NCBI RefSeq assembly: GCF_001428825.1
Contig: NZ_LMIT01000002.1
Span: 62,001 to 126,000, forward strand
Length of the DNA: 64,000 nt
Direction: 5' to 3'
Source of the DNA: Nocardioides sp. Root240
GTDB taxonomy: Bacteria; Actinomycetota; Actinomycetes; Propionibacteriales; Nocardioidaceae
Shown: positions 52,126 to 60,834 of the stretch, in pieces
Position numbering within the stretch: position 1 is the stretch's first letter
Layout of the letters: each line of letters starts with the position of its first letter
Made by a program: the position numbers and the translations under genes
Notes under the pieces: model-generated
Databases searched by the model: none
What the model saw: the letters and a program-made list of their open reading frames with translations, nothing else
What the model was told of the DNA's origin: nothing

Positions 52126-54222
52126 ATGGGGTCGCGAACCGAGTCGGTGGTGACGCACGCCGCCGCGGTCGATGACGACCACCTGCGCCTGGTGGTCGAG
52201 GCGTCGCCGAGCGCGATGCTGCTGGTCGACCCCAGCGGCCGGATCGTGCTGGCGAACAGCGAGGCGGAGCACTCCTTCGGGTACACGCGCGAGGAGCTGC
52301 TGGCCCTGCGGGTCGAGGACCTGGTGCCCCAGCGGTTCCGGCAGCACCACGACGTCGAACGGCAGGAGTACGTCGCCCACCCGTCCCGCCGGGGGATGGG
52401 CGTGGGCCGCGAGCTCTTCGGCCTGCGCAAGGACGGCACCGAGATGCGCGTCGAGATCGGGCTCAACCCGATCGTCATCAGCGGCGAGCGGTTCGTGCTG
52501 GCCTCGGTCATCGACATCACCGAGCGGCTGCGCGGCCAGCAGGCCGAGAAGCTCGCCCGCGAGGGCGAGCTGCGGCGCTCGATCCTCGACAGCATCCCGT
52601 TCTGCGTCATCGTGACCGACGCGGCCGGCCGGATCGTGACCGCGAACCCGGCGGCCGAGTCGCTGCTGGGCTACGCCCAGGACGAGCTCATCGGCCGGTG
52701 GATCACCGAGGTCGACGCGGTGGAGCGCGCCCGGTACGCCGACGGCACGCCCGCGCTCAGCCCGGTCGGTGGCGACGAGGCGGAGTGGACCTACCGGCAC
52801 AAGGACGGCCGCGCCGTACCGGTCAACGAGGCGATCGTGGCGCTGACGGTCGACGACGAGCCCGGGTTCATCGTGGTCGCCTACGACATCACCCACCGGA
52901 TCGAGGCGCGCGAGCGGGTCGAGCACCTGGCCACCCACGACGCGCTCACCAACCTGCCGAACCGCAGCCTGCTGGTCCGTCACCTCGACCACGCCTTCGA
53001 CTCCGCCGACAGCGATCGCCGGCAGGTCGCCCTGCTCCTGATCGACATCGACCACTTCAAGCGGATCAACGACTCGCTCGGGCACCACATCGGCGACGAG
53101 ATGCTCGTGGTCGTGGCCGAACGGCTGCTGGCCTGGGTGCGTGAGTACGACGTGGTGGCCCGCCTCGGTGGCGACGAGTTCGTGATCGTGTTCGACGACC
53201 TCGACCCGGGTGTCGACCTCGACAAGCGGATCGCCGACCTGACCCGGGCCGTGCTGGCACCGATGGTGGTCCACGGCTACGAGCTCGCCGTCACGGCGAG
53301 CATCGGCGGTGCCCTCTACCCGGCTGACGGCGACGACCCGGCCGCGCTGCTCAAGCACGCCGACATCGCGATGTACCAGGCGAAGTCCGCGGGCCGCAAC
53401 GGTGTGCGCTGGTTCGAGCACGCGATGCTCGACGACAACAACGACCGGCTCGCCCTGTCCGGTGCGCTGCGCCAGGCCATCGAGCAGGAGGAGCTCTCGC
53501 TCGTCTACCAGCCGCAGGTCGACCTGGTCAGCGGTCAGGTCGTCGGCGTCGAGGCGCTGGCCCGGTGGAGCAGCCCGCTGCTCGGCGCGGTGACGCCCGA
53601 CCGGTTCATCCCGGTCGCCGAGGACGGCGGCATGATCGTCGAGCTCGGCGGCTGGGTGCTCCGCGCGGGCTGCGCCACGCTGGCCCGGATGCAGCGCGAC
53701 CTGGGCCGCGAGCTGCGGCTCGCCGTCAACGTGTCTCCCCACCAGCTGCGCAGCGAGACCTGGCTCGCGGAGATCGCGGACGCGATCGCGACCTCGGGGA
53801 TCGAGCCGTGGCAGCTGGAGGTCGAGCTGACCGAGGGCATCCTGATCGAGGACCACGGCGACGTCGTCGCGATGCTCGAGGCGCTGCGCGAGCTCGGGGT
53901 TGCCATCGTGCTCGACGACTTCGGCTGCGGCTACAGCAGCCTCGCGTACCTGACGAAGTTCCCCATCGACAAGATCAAGATCGACCGGTCCTTCGTCCAG
54001 GACATCGCGGACGCCGACACCGACGCCGCGATCGTCGACGCGATCATCGTGATGGCCCACGCCCTCGGCATGACCGTGGTCGCGGAGGGCGTCGAGACCG
54101 AGGTGCAGGAGAGGTACCTGCGCGAGCGCGGGTGCGACGAGGTGCAGGGCTACCGCTACAGCCCGGGTGTGCCCGCGCGCGACGTCGTGACGATCGCGCG
54201 CGAGCTCACGCTCACCCCGTAG
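52126..54222 (+). CDS. PAS-PAS-GGDEF-EAL cyclic-di-GMP turnover protein
   Basis: A 698-residue cytosolic protein. Two PAS sensor domains occupy about residues 20-130 and 145-265. The GGDEF motif is intact at 348-352 with an inhibitory I-site RxxD (REYD) five residues earlier, so it should make c-di-GMP with product inhibition. The EAL motif at 476-478, ELTEG, LDDFGCGYSSLAYL and VVAEGVET are all present, so phosphodiesterase activity is also expected. The PAS domains may set the balance. ATG 52126 follows an ACGGAG ribosome-binding site. Divergent from the GT2 synthase gene, its likely target. Confidence 0.95.
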   Translation: MGSRTESVVTHAAAVDDDHLRLVVEASPSAMLLVDPSGRIVLANSEAEHSFGYTREELLALRVEDLVPQRFRQHHDVERQEYVAHPSRRGMGVGRELFGLRKDGTEMRVEIGLNPIVISGERFVLASVIDITERLRGQQAEKLAREGELRRSILDSIPFCVIVTDAAGRIVTANPAAESLLGYAQDELIGRWITEVDAVERARYADGTPALSPVGGDEAEWTYRHKDGRAVPVNEAIVALTVDDEPGFIVVAYDITHRIEARERVEHLATHDALTNLPNRSLLVRHLDHAFDSADSDRRQVALLLIDIDHFKRINDSLGHHIGDEMLVVVAERLLAWVREYDVVARLGGDEFVIVFDDLDPGVDLDKRIADLTRAVLAPMVVHGYELAVTASIGGALYPADGDDPAALLKHADIAMYQAKSAGRNGVRWFEHAMLDDNNDRLALSGALRQAIEQEELSLVYQPQVDLVSGQVVGVEALARWSSPLLGAVTPDRFIPVAEDGGMIVELGGWVLRAGCATLARMQRDLGRELRLAVNVSPHQLRSETWLAEIADAIATSGIEPWQLEVELTEGILIEDHGDVVAMLEALRELGVAIVLDDFGCGYSSLAYLTKFPIDKIKIDRSFVQDIADADTDAAIVDAIIVMAHALGMTVVAEGVETEVQERYLRERGCDEVQGYRYSPGVPARDVVTIARELTLTP

Positions 54223-54229
54223 CCCGGGT

Positions 54230-55429
54230 TCAGTAGCTCTTCGGCAGGCCCAGCATCTGGGTGCCGATGTGCGCGAGCACGAGCTCCTCGGCGACCGGGA
54301 TGTTCTTCGCGATCCGGGCGTCGCGGAAGATCCGCTCGACCGGGTACTCCTTGGAGTAGGCCATCCCGCCGAGGGTCTGGAAGGCCTGGTTGGCCGCCTC
54401 CCAGCCGACCTGGGCCCCGGTCAGCTTCGCGACATTCGCCTCGTTCCCGCACGGCCGACCCTGGTCGAAGAGCCACGCGGCCTTGTAGGTCATCAGGCGG
54501 CCGAGCTCGGCCTTCGCCTTGATCTGCGCGAGGGGGAACTGCAGGCCCTGGTTGGCGCCGATCGGCCGGCCGAACACCTCGCGCTCGCGGGCGTAGTCGC
54601 TGGCGATGCGCAGCGCCGCGTCCGCCGTACCGACGCCGCCGGAGGCGGCCAGGATCCGCTCGGGGTTGAGCACGTCCCAGAGGACGGCGAAGCCGGCGTC
54701 GACCTCGCCGATGACGTGGGCCGCGGGCACCCGTACGTCGTCGAAGAACACCTGGCTGGAGTGCAGGATGTTGCTGCCCATCTTCGGGATGGGCGTGTAG
54801 GAGAGCGTGCCGGCGGCGAGCGCCTCCTTGACGTCGACGAGGAAGAGCGTGAACCCGGCGGTGCGGGGGAGTCCGCGCTCCCTGGTCTCCGCAGCGGGGA
54901 TCGTGCGGGTCACGGCGACCATCCAGTCGGCGTTCTCGACGTTGGAGATCCAGACCTTCTGGCCCTTGATGACGAACTCGTCCGGGTTGTCGGGGGCGCG
55001 GCGGGCCTGGGTCTTGATCTCGATCGCGTTGCTGCCGGCGTCCGGCTCGGTGAGCGCGAGGCAGAACTGCACGGTGCCCTCGGCGAGGCCGGGGAGGATG
55101 CGCTGCTTCTGCTCGGCGCTGCCGTGGCGGGTCAGCGTCATCGCGCCGAATCCGGGCGTGGTGACGTAGAAGAAGGTGCCGGCGACGCCGCCCGAGGCGC
55201 ACAGCGTCATGTTGGCGACGGCCAGCTCCAGCAGGCCCTGCCCGCCCCCGCCGTACTCCTCCGGGACGCAGAGACCGAACCACCCACCGGCGCCGAGGTC
55301 GTCGAAGACCTCCTGTGGGAAGCGGTGCTCCTCCTCGCAGCGCGACCAGTAGGCGTGGTCGTACTTCGCGGCGACGGCGGCCACGCCCTCCTGGACGGCG
55401 AGGGCGGAGTCGGGCAGGTCGAAGTCCAT
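54230..55429 (-). CDS. Acyl-CoA dehydrogenase
   Basis: A 399-residue flavoprotein of the acyl-CoA dehydrogenase family, which forms the alpha,beta double bond in acyl-CoAs. The FAD and substrate blocks are CLALTEPDAGSNA and KVWISNVENADW. The C-terminal GGMAYSKEYPVERIFRDAR holds the candidate catalytic Glu. A CAGGAGC ribosome-binding site precedes the ATG. It lies 31 bases after the MpaB-like oxygenase gene on the same strand and is presumably controlled by the same TetR operator. Substrate unknown. Confidence 0.95.
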   Translation of the reverse strand: MDFDLPDSALAVQEGVAAVAAKYDHAYWSRCEEEHRFPQEVFDDLGAGGWFGLCVPEEYGGGGQGLLELAVANMTLCASGGVAGTFFYVTTPGFGAMTLTRHGSAEQKQRILPGLAEGTVQFCLALTEPDAGSNAIEIKTQARRAPDNPDEFVIKGQKVWISNVENADWMVAVTRTIPAAETRERGLPRTAGFTLFLVDVKEALAAGTLSYTPIPKMGSNILHSSQVFFDDVRVPAAHVIGEVDAGFAVLWDVLNPERILAASGGVGTADAALRIASDYAREREVFGRPIGANQGLQFPLAQIKAKAELGRLMTYKAAWLFDQGRPCGNEANVAKLTGAQVGWEAANQAFQTLGGMAYSKEYPVERIFRDARIAKNIPVAEELVLAHIGTQMLGLPKSY

Positions 55430-55460
55430 CGGGGCTCCTGGCTCGGGATCGGGGTGGTGG

Positions 55461-56327
55461 TCAGACGAGGGGGCGGCGGAACCGACGGCGCAGCCGCATG
55501 TCGGCGAGCCACAGGTTGAACGGGAAGGCCCGCAGCACCCGGGGGAGCCGGCGCTCGACGGCGCCGACGACGCGCATCAGGCGGTCGAAGCGGCGCTGCT
55601 TGCGCCGCGACCAGGACAGTCCCATCGCGTCACGGAACAGCGGCGGCAGGAAGCCGGTGGTCACGAACACGAGGAAGGGTGCCATCAGTCGCACCGGTGC
55701 CGGGAAGTTCTGCAGCGTGGTCAGCTTCATGAGGTACTCGGCCACGTCGGGGTCGATGTCGACCTCGGCGAGGGAGTCCTCCCAGTAGCGGTCGAAGGCC
55801 GCGCGGTCGGCGGGCCAGGCCTCGGCCGGCATCTGCAGCGTCGTACCGAAGCGGGCACAGTGGAGGTAGAGCGCGTCGGCCTGCTCGTCGGGGAGGGGGC
55901 CGTGCATCTTCTCGATCATGTCGGCGGTGCCGTAGTAGAGGCAGGCAGCGACCCAGGTCTGCAGCCGCGGGTCCATCGCCCGGTACTCGACCTTCTCGCC
56001 GGGCCGCGAGTAGACCTGCGCGTGCTGCCGGTTGACCTCCTTGCGGAAGGCCGTGCGGTCGGCGTCGTCCCCGAGCAGGGCGACGGCGAGGTAGGTGAAG
56101 GTGGTCCGGCCCCGCTTGTAGGGGTGCTTCATGGCCGAGCCGTCCTCGACCCGGCTGTTCATCACGCCGTGCCCGACCCCGGGCCAGCTCAGCTGCATGA
56201 TCACGTTGGCCGGGCCGGCCAGGTGGGCGCCGATCCCGGAGACGTGGTCGCGCATGTCGAACCACTCGGGAACGGGCAGGTCGCGCACCTTGGCGGTGCG
56301 GGGCGTCGTCTCGGCTCGGCTGGTCAC
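55461..56327 (-). CDS. Oxygenase MpaB family (DUF2236) protein
   Basis: A 288-residue all-helical protein of the MpaB/Lcp-like DUF2236 family, whose members bind heme and cleave polyisoprene or other hydrophobic substrates. It has a GPANVIMQLSWPGVGHGVMNS start, the Arg/His-bearing RTTFTYLAVALLGDDADR, and YYGTADMIEKMHGPLPDEQAD. It starts with GTG, with a TAGCCT -10 six bases upstream on the minus strand. First gene of a two-gene unit with the acyl-CoA dehydrogenase, divergent from a tetR gene. Confidence 0.9.
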   Translation of the reverse strand: MTSRAETTPRTAKVRDLPVPEWFDMRDHVSGIGAHLAGPANVIMQLSWPGVGHGVMNSRVEDGSAMKHPYKRGRTTFTYLAVALLGDDADRTAFRKEVNRQHAQVYSRPGEKVEYRAMDPRLQTWVAACLYYGTADMIEKMHGPLPDEQADALYLHCARFGTTLQMPAEAWPADRAAFDRYWEDSLAEVDIDPDVAEYLMKLTTLQNFPAPVRLMAPFLVFVTTGFLPPLFRDAMGLSWSRRKQRRFDRLMRVVGAVERRLPRVLRAFPFNLWLADMRLRRRFRRPLV

Positions 56328-56333
56328 GGCTCA

Positions 56334-56339
56334 AGGCTA
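56334..56339 (-). promoter_or_regulatory. -10 element TAGCCT of the MpaB-like gene
   Basis: TAGCCT on the minus strand ends 6 bases before the GTG at 56327, giving a leaderless mRNA. The palindrome at 56346-56364 lies just upstream of it, where a repressor would block polymerase. Confidence 0.5.
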
Positions 56340-56345
56340 GTCTGT

Positions 56346-56364
56346 TATTGGCAGCCTGCCAATA
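56346..56364. promoter_or_regulatory. Perfect 19-bp operator of the TetR regulator
   Basis: TATTGGCAGCCTGCCAATA has perfect 9-bp arms around a central C. It lies in the 51-base gap between the divergent mpaB-like and tetR genes, between their -10 elements. It should let the TetR protein repress itself and the oxygenase/dehydrogenase unit. Confidence 0.85.
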
Positions 56365-56365
56365 G

Positions 56366-56371
56366 TAGGCT
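56366..56371 (+). promoter_or_regulatory. -10 element TAGGCT of the tetR gene
   Basis: TAGGCT is 7 bases before the ATG at 56379 and starts one base past the operator palindrome. Confidence 0.5.
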
Positions 56372-56378
56372 GCGGGAC

Positions 56379-56975
56379 ATGACCGAGACCGCCCGTCGCC
56401 AGCGCCTGTCCCCGGACCAGCGCCGCGAGCAGATCCTGGTCGCCGCGGAGCGGCTCTTCGCGGAGCGGCCGTACGTCGACGTCTCCACCACGGAGCTGGC
56501 CGCGGCGGCGGGCGTGGCGCGGGGCCTGCTCAACCACTACTTCGGTGACAAGCGGGCCCTCTACCTCGACGTCGTACGACGGGCCTCGCTCCTGCCGACG
56601 CTGGAGGACGTGCCGCTCCCCACCGGGTCGCTGACCGAGCGCGTGGACGCGGCCGTGCACTGGTTCCTCGGCTCGATCACCCCGGAGCGGGCGACCTACC
56701 TGACCATCGGTGCGGCCGAGGGGGTCGGCGACGACGCCGAAGTGCGCGCGATCCTCGACGAGGCCCACGACCTCGCGGCCGGCCGGGTGCTCGAGCTGGT
56801 CGGCGGGGACCCGGCCGACGCCGCGTCGCGCGCGGCGATCCGGGCGTTCGGCGAGCTGGCCCGCGGTGCGATCCGCGAGTGGTCGCGCGCCGGGACGCTG
56901 ACCCGCGCGCAGGCGCACCTGCTGCTGCGCGAGTCGCTGCTCGTCATCGTGGAGAACGTGCTGCCAGGGCTGTGA
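56379..56975 (+). CDS. TetR family transcriptional regulator
   Basis: A 198-residue TetR-type repressor. The HTH is at about residues 13-58 (RREQILVAAERLFAERPYVD, then STTELAAAAGVARGLLNHYF). A helical ligand domain follows (about 60-198). It is autoregulated and controls the divergent oxygenase/acyl-CoA dehydrogenase genes through the 19-bp operator, by inference. The inducer may be a lipid or acyl-CoA. Its end overlaps the convergent MASE1-GGDEF gene by 32 bases. Confidence 0.93.
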   Translation: MTETARRQRLSPDQRREQILVAAERLFAERPYVDVSTTELAAAAGVARGLLNHYFGDKRALYLDVVRRASLLPTLEDVPLPTGSLTERVDAAVHWFLGSITPERATYLTIGAAEGVGDDAEVRAILDEAHDLAAGRVLELVGGDPADAASRAAIRAFGELARGAIREWSRAGTLTRAQAHLLLRESLLVIVENVLPGL

Positions 56976-58368
56976 CCGGGGCCGTCCCGTTGCGGATGGC
57001 CCGCTTCACGTCGTACATGGCGTGGTCGGCGTTGCTCAGCAGGCTGCGCGCGTTGCAGGAGCGCTCGGACACGACGGCGCCGATGCTGGCCGTGATCCGG
57101 TCGTAGGGAGCGTCGGCCGCGTCGCCGTAGGGCTCGGCGACGGCCGCGCGGATCCGGTCGGCACAGGCCCGGAGCTCGTCGGCGCTGCGCAGCCGGGTGC
57201 AGACCACGACGAACTCGTCGCCCCCGAGGCGCGCGACCGTGTCGCCGGCGCGCACCGTCTGCTGCAGCCGTTGGGCGATCTCGACGAGCAGCAGGTCTCC
57301 CTCGCCGTGGCCCCACGCGTCGTTGACCAGCTTGAAGCCGTCGAGGTCGAGCAGGATCACCCCGACCGTGCCGGGGGCGCTGCGTGCGAGGGCGTCCTCG
57401 AGGCGCTCCATCAGCAGGGTCCGGTTCGCCAGGCCGGTCAACGGGTCGTGCAGCGCGAGGTGGCGCAGCCGCCCGATCAGGTCGTTGCGGGAGTCGCGGA
57501 ACAGCGACAGCGTCAGCACCACCACGGCCAGGCAGCCGACCATGCCCTGGGCGAGCAGCGCCTGCTCCTGCGGGGCGATGCCCTCCAGCGCGCCCCGGTC
57601 GAGCAGGGTCGCCCAGACGATGGAGGTGCCGGCGGCGGCGAGGAAGAGCGTGCTCGTGGTCGTCGAGAAGCGCAACGAGACCCAGATCGCGGGCAGCATG
57701 ATCGCGAACGCGATCGGCAGGCCCGGGTTGAACCAGAACACCCGCCCGAACACCCACGTCGTCACGGCGACGCAACCGGCGATCTCGAGCGAGCGGGCCC
57801 AGGACAGCTCCGGGCGGCGCCACTGGGCCGCGCGCAGGCGCAGCACCACCGCCACGCCGGCGAGGGCGGTGACGCCGTTGCGGACGGCGAAGAGCGCGAA
57901 GGTCTCGGGGAGCTCGGGGTGGCCCTGGTGGGCGAAGAACGCCGTGGCGAGGATCGCGGCGACCAGTGTCCCGCAGGTGAGCGCGGCGACGAGCCGGCCC
58001 AGGTCGGCCGGGTCGCGCAGAGCGATCTCGCGCCCGTCGTACCCGAGGAGGGCGGTGGTGACCGCAGCCAGCGCGACGTTGACGCCGACGAACCAGACCG
58101 AGAGGTCGAGGGCGGCACCGGTCGCCATGCTGACGGCGAGGGTCAGCGTGCCGAGCGCGACCCAGTGCGCTGCTGCGGCGCGGCGCGACCGGCCGCGGGC
58201 GTGGATCCCCCAGAGAACCGCGACCGCGGCGGCCGGCCACACCAGCGAGACCTCGCTGCCCTCCACCCGCGTCGCCCGACCGACGAGGATCGCGAGCGCA
58301 TAGGCCGTGGCGTACCCGAGTGCGGGCAGCGCTGCCCGGGCGGCGGCTCCGGTCACGGTCCTCTCCAC
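56944..58368 (-). CDS. MASE1-like membrane diguanylate cyclase
   Basis: A 474-residue protein. An N-terminal membrane sensor of about eight TM helices (MASE1-like, about residues 5-290, with GSEVSLVWPAAAVAVLWG early) precedes a GGDEF domain. That domain has LALHDPLTGLANRTLL, DLDGFKLVNDAWGHGEGD and an intact GGDEF. An I-site RxxD (RAGD) lies five residues before GGDEF. It should make c-di-GMP in answer to an unknown membrane signal. GTGs at 58368 and 58383 are possible starts. Convergent with tetR and divergent from the molybdenum enzyme genes across 130 bases that hold no clear motif. Confidence 0.9.
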   Translation of the reverse strand: MERTVTGAAARAALPALGYATAYALAILVGRATRVEGSEVSLVWPAAAVAVLWGIHARGRSRRAAAAHWVALGTLTLAVSMATGAALDLSVWFVGVNVALAAVTTALLGYDGREIALRDPADLGRLVAALTCGTLVAAILATAFFAHQGHPELPETFALFAVRNGVTALAGVAVVLRLRAAQWRRPELSWARSLEIAGCVAVTTWVFGRVFWFNPGLPIAFAIMLPAIWVSLRFSTTTSTLFLAAAGTSIVWATLLDRGALEGIAPQEQALLAQGMVGCLAVVVLTLSLFRDSRNDLIGRLRHLALHDPLTGLANRTLLMERLEDALARSAPGTVGVILLDLDGFKLVNDAWGHGEGDLLLVEIAQRLQQTVRAGDTVARLGGDEFVVVCTRLRSADELRACADRIRAAVAEPYGDAADAPYDRITASIGAVVSERSCNARSLLSNADHAMYDVKRAIRNGTAPVTALAARSPR

Positions 58369-58498
58369 TTCGTCATCGAGCACCCCGTCCCATCGGCACC
58401 GACACCCCCGATCGGAGGGGTTCCGGGCCGGGACCAACCTTCGACCAATCCCGACGGTCCATGCTGGCGTGACGACGCTCACTCTCGGGGGATCGAAC

Positions 58499-60823
58499 AT
58501 GGGGAACACACCTCGGCGGCAGCCTGCCGCCTCGCTCAGCCGGCGCTCGTTCGTCGGGTACGTCGTCGGAGGCACCTCGCTCATGGTCGCCGCCGACCTG
58601 GCACTCGGGGCGGCTCCGGCTCACGCCTTGCCGATCCCATCGGTGCCCCAGGTGCCGGAGCTCTACGACCTGAACGACTTCCTGGTCCACTGCGCGCTGC
58701 CGACGTCCAACCTGATCGGCATCACGATCGCAGAGGACGGAGACGCGCACTTCGCACTGCCGCGGATGGAGGTGGGACAGGGCATCACCACCGCGATGGC
58801 GATGTTGGTCGCCGACGAGCTCGACCTGCCGATCGAGCGGGTCCACGTGAGCCTGGCGCCGGCCCGCAAGGAACTGCTGTTCAACCAGCTGACCGGGGGC
58901 TCCAACACGATCGTGTCGATGTACACGCCGGTCCGGGTCGCCGCCGCCGTCGCCCGCAAGGCACTGCTCGACGCTGCCGCCGTCCAGCTGGGCGCCCTCG
59001 TCACGACGCTCACGATCAAGGGCGGAGTGATCTTCGACGCCCTGGGCAACTCGGTCACCTTCGGCCAGGCTGCCGCCGACGCCGCCCCCACGACCACCCG
59101 CAAGGTCGAGGTCCGCCTCAAGGATGCCTCCCAGCAGTCGCTCGTCGGCACGCCGCAGCGTCGGATCGACGCCCTCGACGCGGTCACGGGCCGCAAGCAG
59201 TTCGCGATGGACCTCGACGTCCCCGACGCGCTGCCGACCATGGTCTGCCGTGCGCCGGACCTCAACGGCACCGCGAGGTCGGTCCGCAACGAGTCCGCCG
59301 TCAAGGAGATGCCCGGGGTCACCCACGTCGCGATCATCCCGACCGGGGTGGCCGTCCGGGCCAGGACCTTCGGGCAGTGCATCGACGCCGTCCGGGCCCT
59401 CGATGTCGAGTGGAACGGCGGTACCGTCCCGGGGATGTCCGCGGATGACGTCCTGGCCGAGCTGCGGAGGGCGCAGCTGCCACTCGTGGTGCCGAAGCTG
59501 GGTGCGGCAGCGCTCGACGCCGAGTTCGTCTTCCACTTCCGCAGTGGGTCGGCGCTCGAGCCGAACTGTGCCGTGGCCGACGTGCGGGACGGCTCGGCGA
59601 CCATCTGGGGCGGCCTCAAGTCGCCGATCGACACGCAGTCCAAGGTCGCCAAGGCGCTCGGGCTCCCGCAGGACGAGGTGACGGTCAACGTCGTCCAGGG
59701 TGGCGGCTCCTTCGGGCGCAAGCTCTTCAGTGACGCGGCGATCGAGGCGGCGCACGCGTCGAAGGCCTTCAGTGCGCCGGTGAAGCTGATGTGGCACCGC
59801 GCCGACGAGCCGCGCCAGGGTCGCGTGCACCCGATGGCGACCTCGCGGATCCGGGCCACGGTGCTGGCCGGGAGCGTGATCAGCTTCGAGCAACGGCACA
59901 CGAGTGTGCCGACCGACTTCACCCACGGGCTCGGGGAGCGCATCACGGCCGAGGTCGCGGCGCTGCCGACCGGGCTGGCCAACCTCGGCTTCGCGGAGAC
60001 GATCTTCCTGCTCACGCAGGAGCTCCCGTACAACTTCGGCGTCATCACCCAGCTGCTCAACGAGCCGAAGCCCGCGCCGGACCGGTTCAACACCAGCTCG
60101 GTGCGCAACATCTACTCGCCCGACGTCGCCACGGCCAACGAGCTCATGGTCGACCAGCTCGCGGCCCGGCTGCGCAAGGACCCGGTCGCGTTCCGTCGTA
60201 CCTATCTCAAGAGCCGGGTGGTCCGCCGGGTGCTCGACCGCGCCGCGGAGCTGGGTGAGTGGGGCAGGGCGATGCCGGCCGGCACCGCGCAGGGCATCGC
60301 GATCCACAAGGAGTACAAGGGAGCGACCGCCGTCCTGGTCGAGATCGACTGCCGTCCGGAAACGGTGAACCGCAAGGTGCGCGACGCCGTCACGGGCCCG
60401 CGGGTCACCCGGGCGACCGTCGTGGTCGACGCCGGCATCGTGATCAACCCGAAGGGCGTCGAGGCCCAGATGATGGGTGGCTTCATGGACGGGATGGCCC
60501 AGGCGCTGACCTACGGCAACCATCTCGTCGACGGGCACTTCCTCGAGGCGAGCTGGGACAACTCGGCGTACACCCGACAGTGGAACGTCCCCCTCGACTT
60601 CCGGTGCGAGGTGATGGAGTCCGAGAGCAAGGAGCCGGGCGGGGTGGGCGAGGCCGGCGTCGCAGCATCCATGGCGGCGGTCGCCTGCGCCTACGCGCGG
60701 GCCGCGGGCCGGATGCCGACCGAGTTCCCGATCAACTTCCGGGCACCGCTGCACTTCGAGCCGAAGTCCTACGTGCCGCCCGTCCCCGAGTCACCGGTCG
60801 ACGGCCTCGACCACACGTTCTAG
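58499..60823 (+). CDS. Tat-exported molybdenum hydroxylase, large subunit (isoquinoline oxidoreductase beta type)
   Basis: A 774-residue xanthine-oxidase-family catalytic subunit. The Tat signal is SRRSFVG followed by a hydrophobic stretch ending AAPAHA. Molybdopterin blocks include MEVGQGITTAMAML, QLTGGSNTIVSMY and QGGGSFGRKLFSDAA. The catalytic Glu is E718 in EPGGVGEAG. This is the IorB-like class, which pairs with a small 2Fe-2S subunit and lacks the FAD subunit. The small subunit gene follows after 11 bases. The substrate, an N-heterocycle or aldehyde, cannot be read from sequence. A GGGGGA ribosome-binding site precedes the ATG. Confidence 0.93.
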   Translation: MGNTPRRQPAASLSRRSFVGYVVGGTSLMVAADLALGAAPAHALPIPSVPQVPELYDLNDFLVHCALPTSNLIGITIAEDGDAHFALPRMEVGQGITTAMAMLVADELDLPIERVHVSLAPARKELLFNQLTGGSNTIVSMYTPVRVAAAVARKALLDAAAVQLGALVTTLTIKGGVIFDALGNSVTFGQAAADAAPTTTRKVEVRLKDASQQSLVGTPQRRIDALDAVTGRKQFAMDLDVPDALPTMVCRAPDLNGTARSVRNESAVKEMPGVTHVAIIPTGVAVRARTFGQCIDAVRALDVEWNGGTVPGMSADDVLAELRRAQLPLVVPKLGAAALDAEFVFHFRSGSALEPNCAVADVRDGSATIWGGLKSPIDTQSKVAKALGLPQDEVTVNVVQGGGSFGRKLFSDAAIEAAHASKAFSAPVKLMWHRADEPRQGRVHPMATSRIRATVLAGSVISFEQRHTSVPTDFTHGLGERITAEVAALPTGLANLGFAETIFLLTQELPYNFGVITQLLNEPKPAPDRFNTSSVRNIYSPDVATANELMVDQLAARLRKDPVAFRRTYLKSRVVRRVLDRAAELGEWGRAMPAGTAQGIAIHKEYKGATAVLVEIDCRPETVNRKVRDAVTGPRVTRATVVVDAGIVINPKGVEAQMMGGFMDGMAQALTYGNHLVDGHFLEASWDNSAYTRQWNVPLDFRCEVMESESKEPGGVGEAGVAASMAAVACAYARAAGRMPTEFPINFRAPLHFEPKSYVPPVPESPVDGLDHTF

Positions 60824-60834
60824 AGGAGCCTGCG

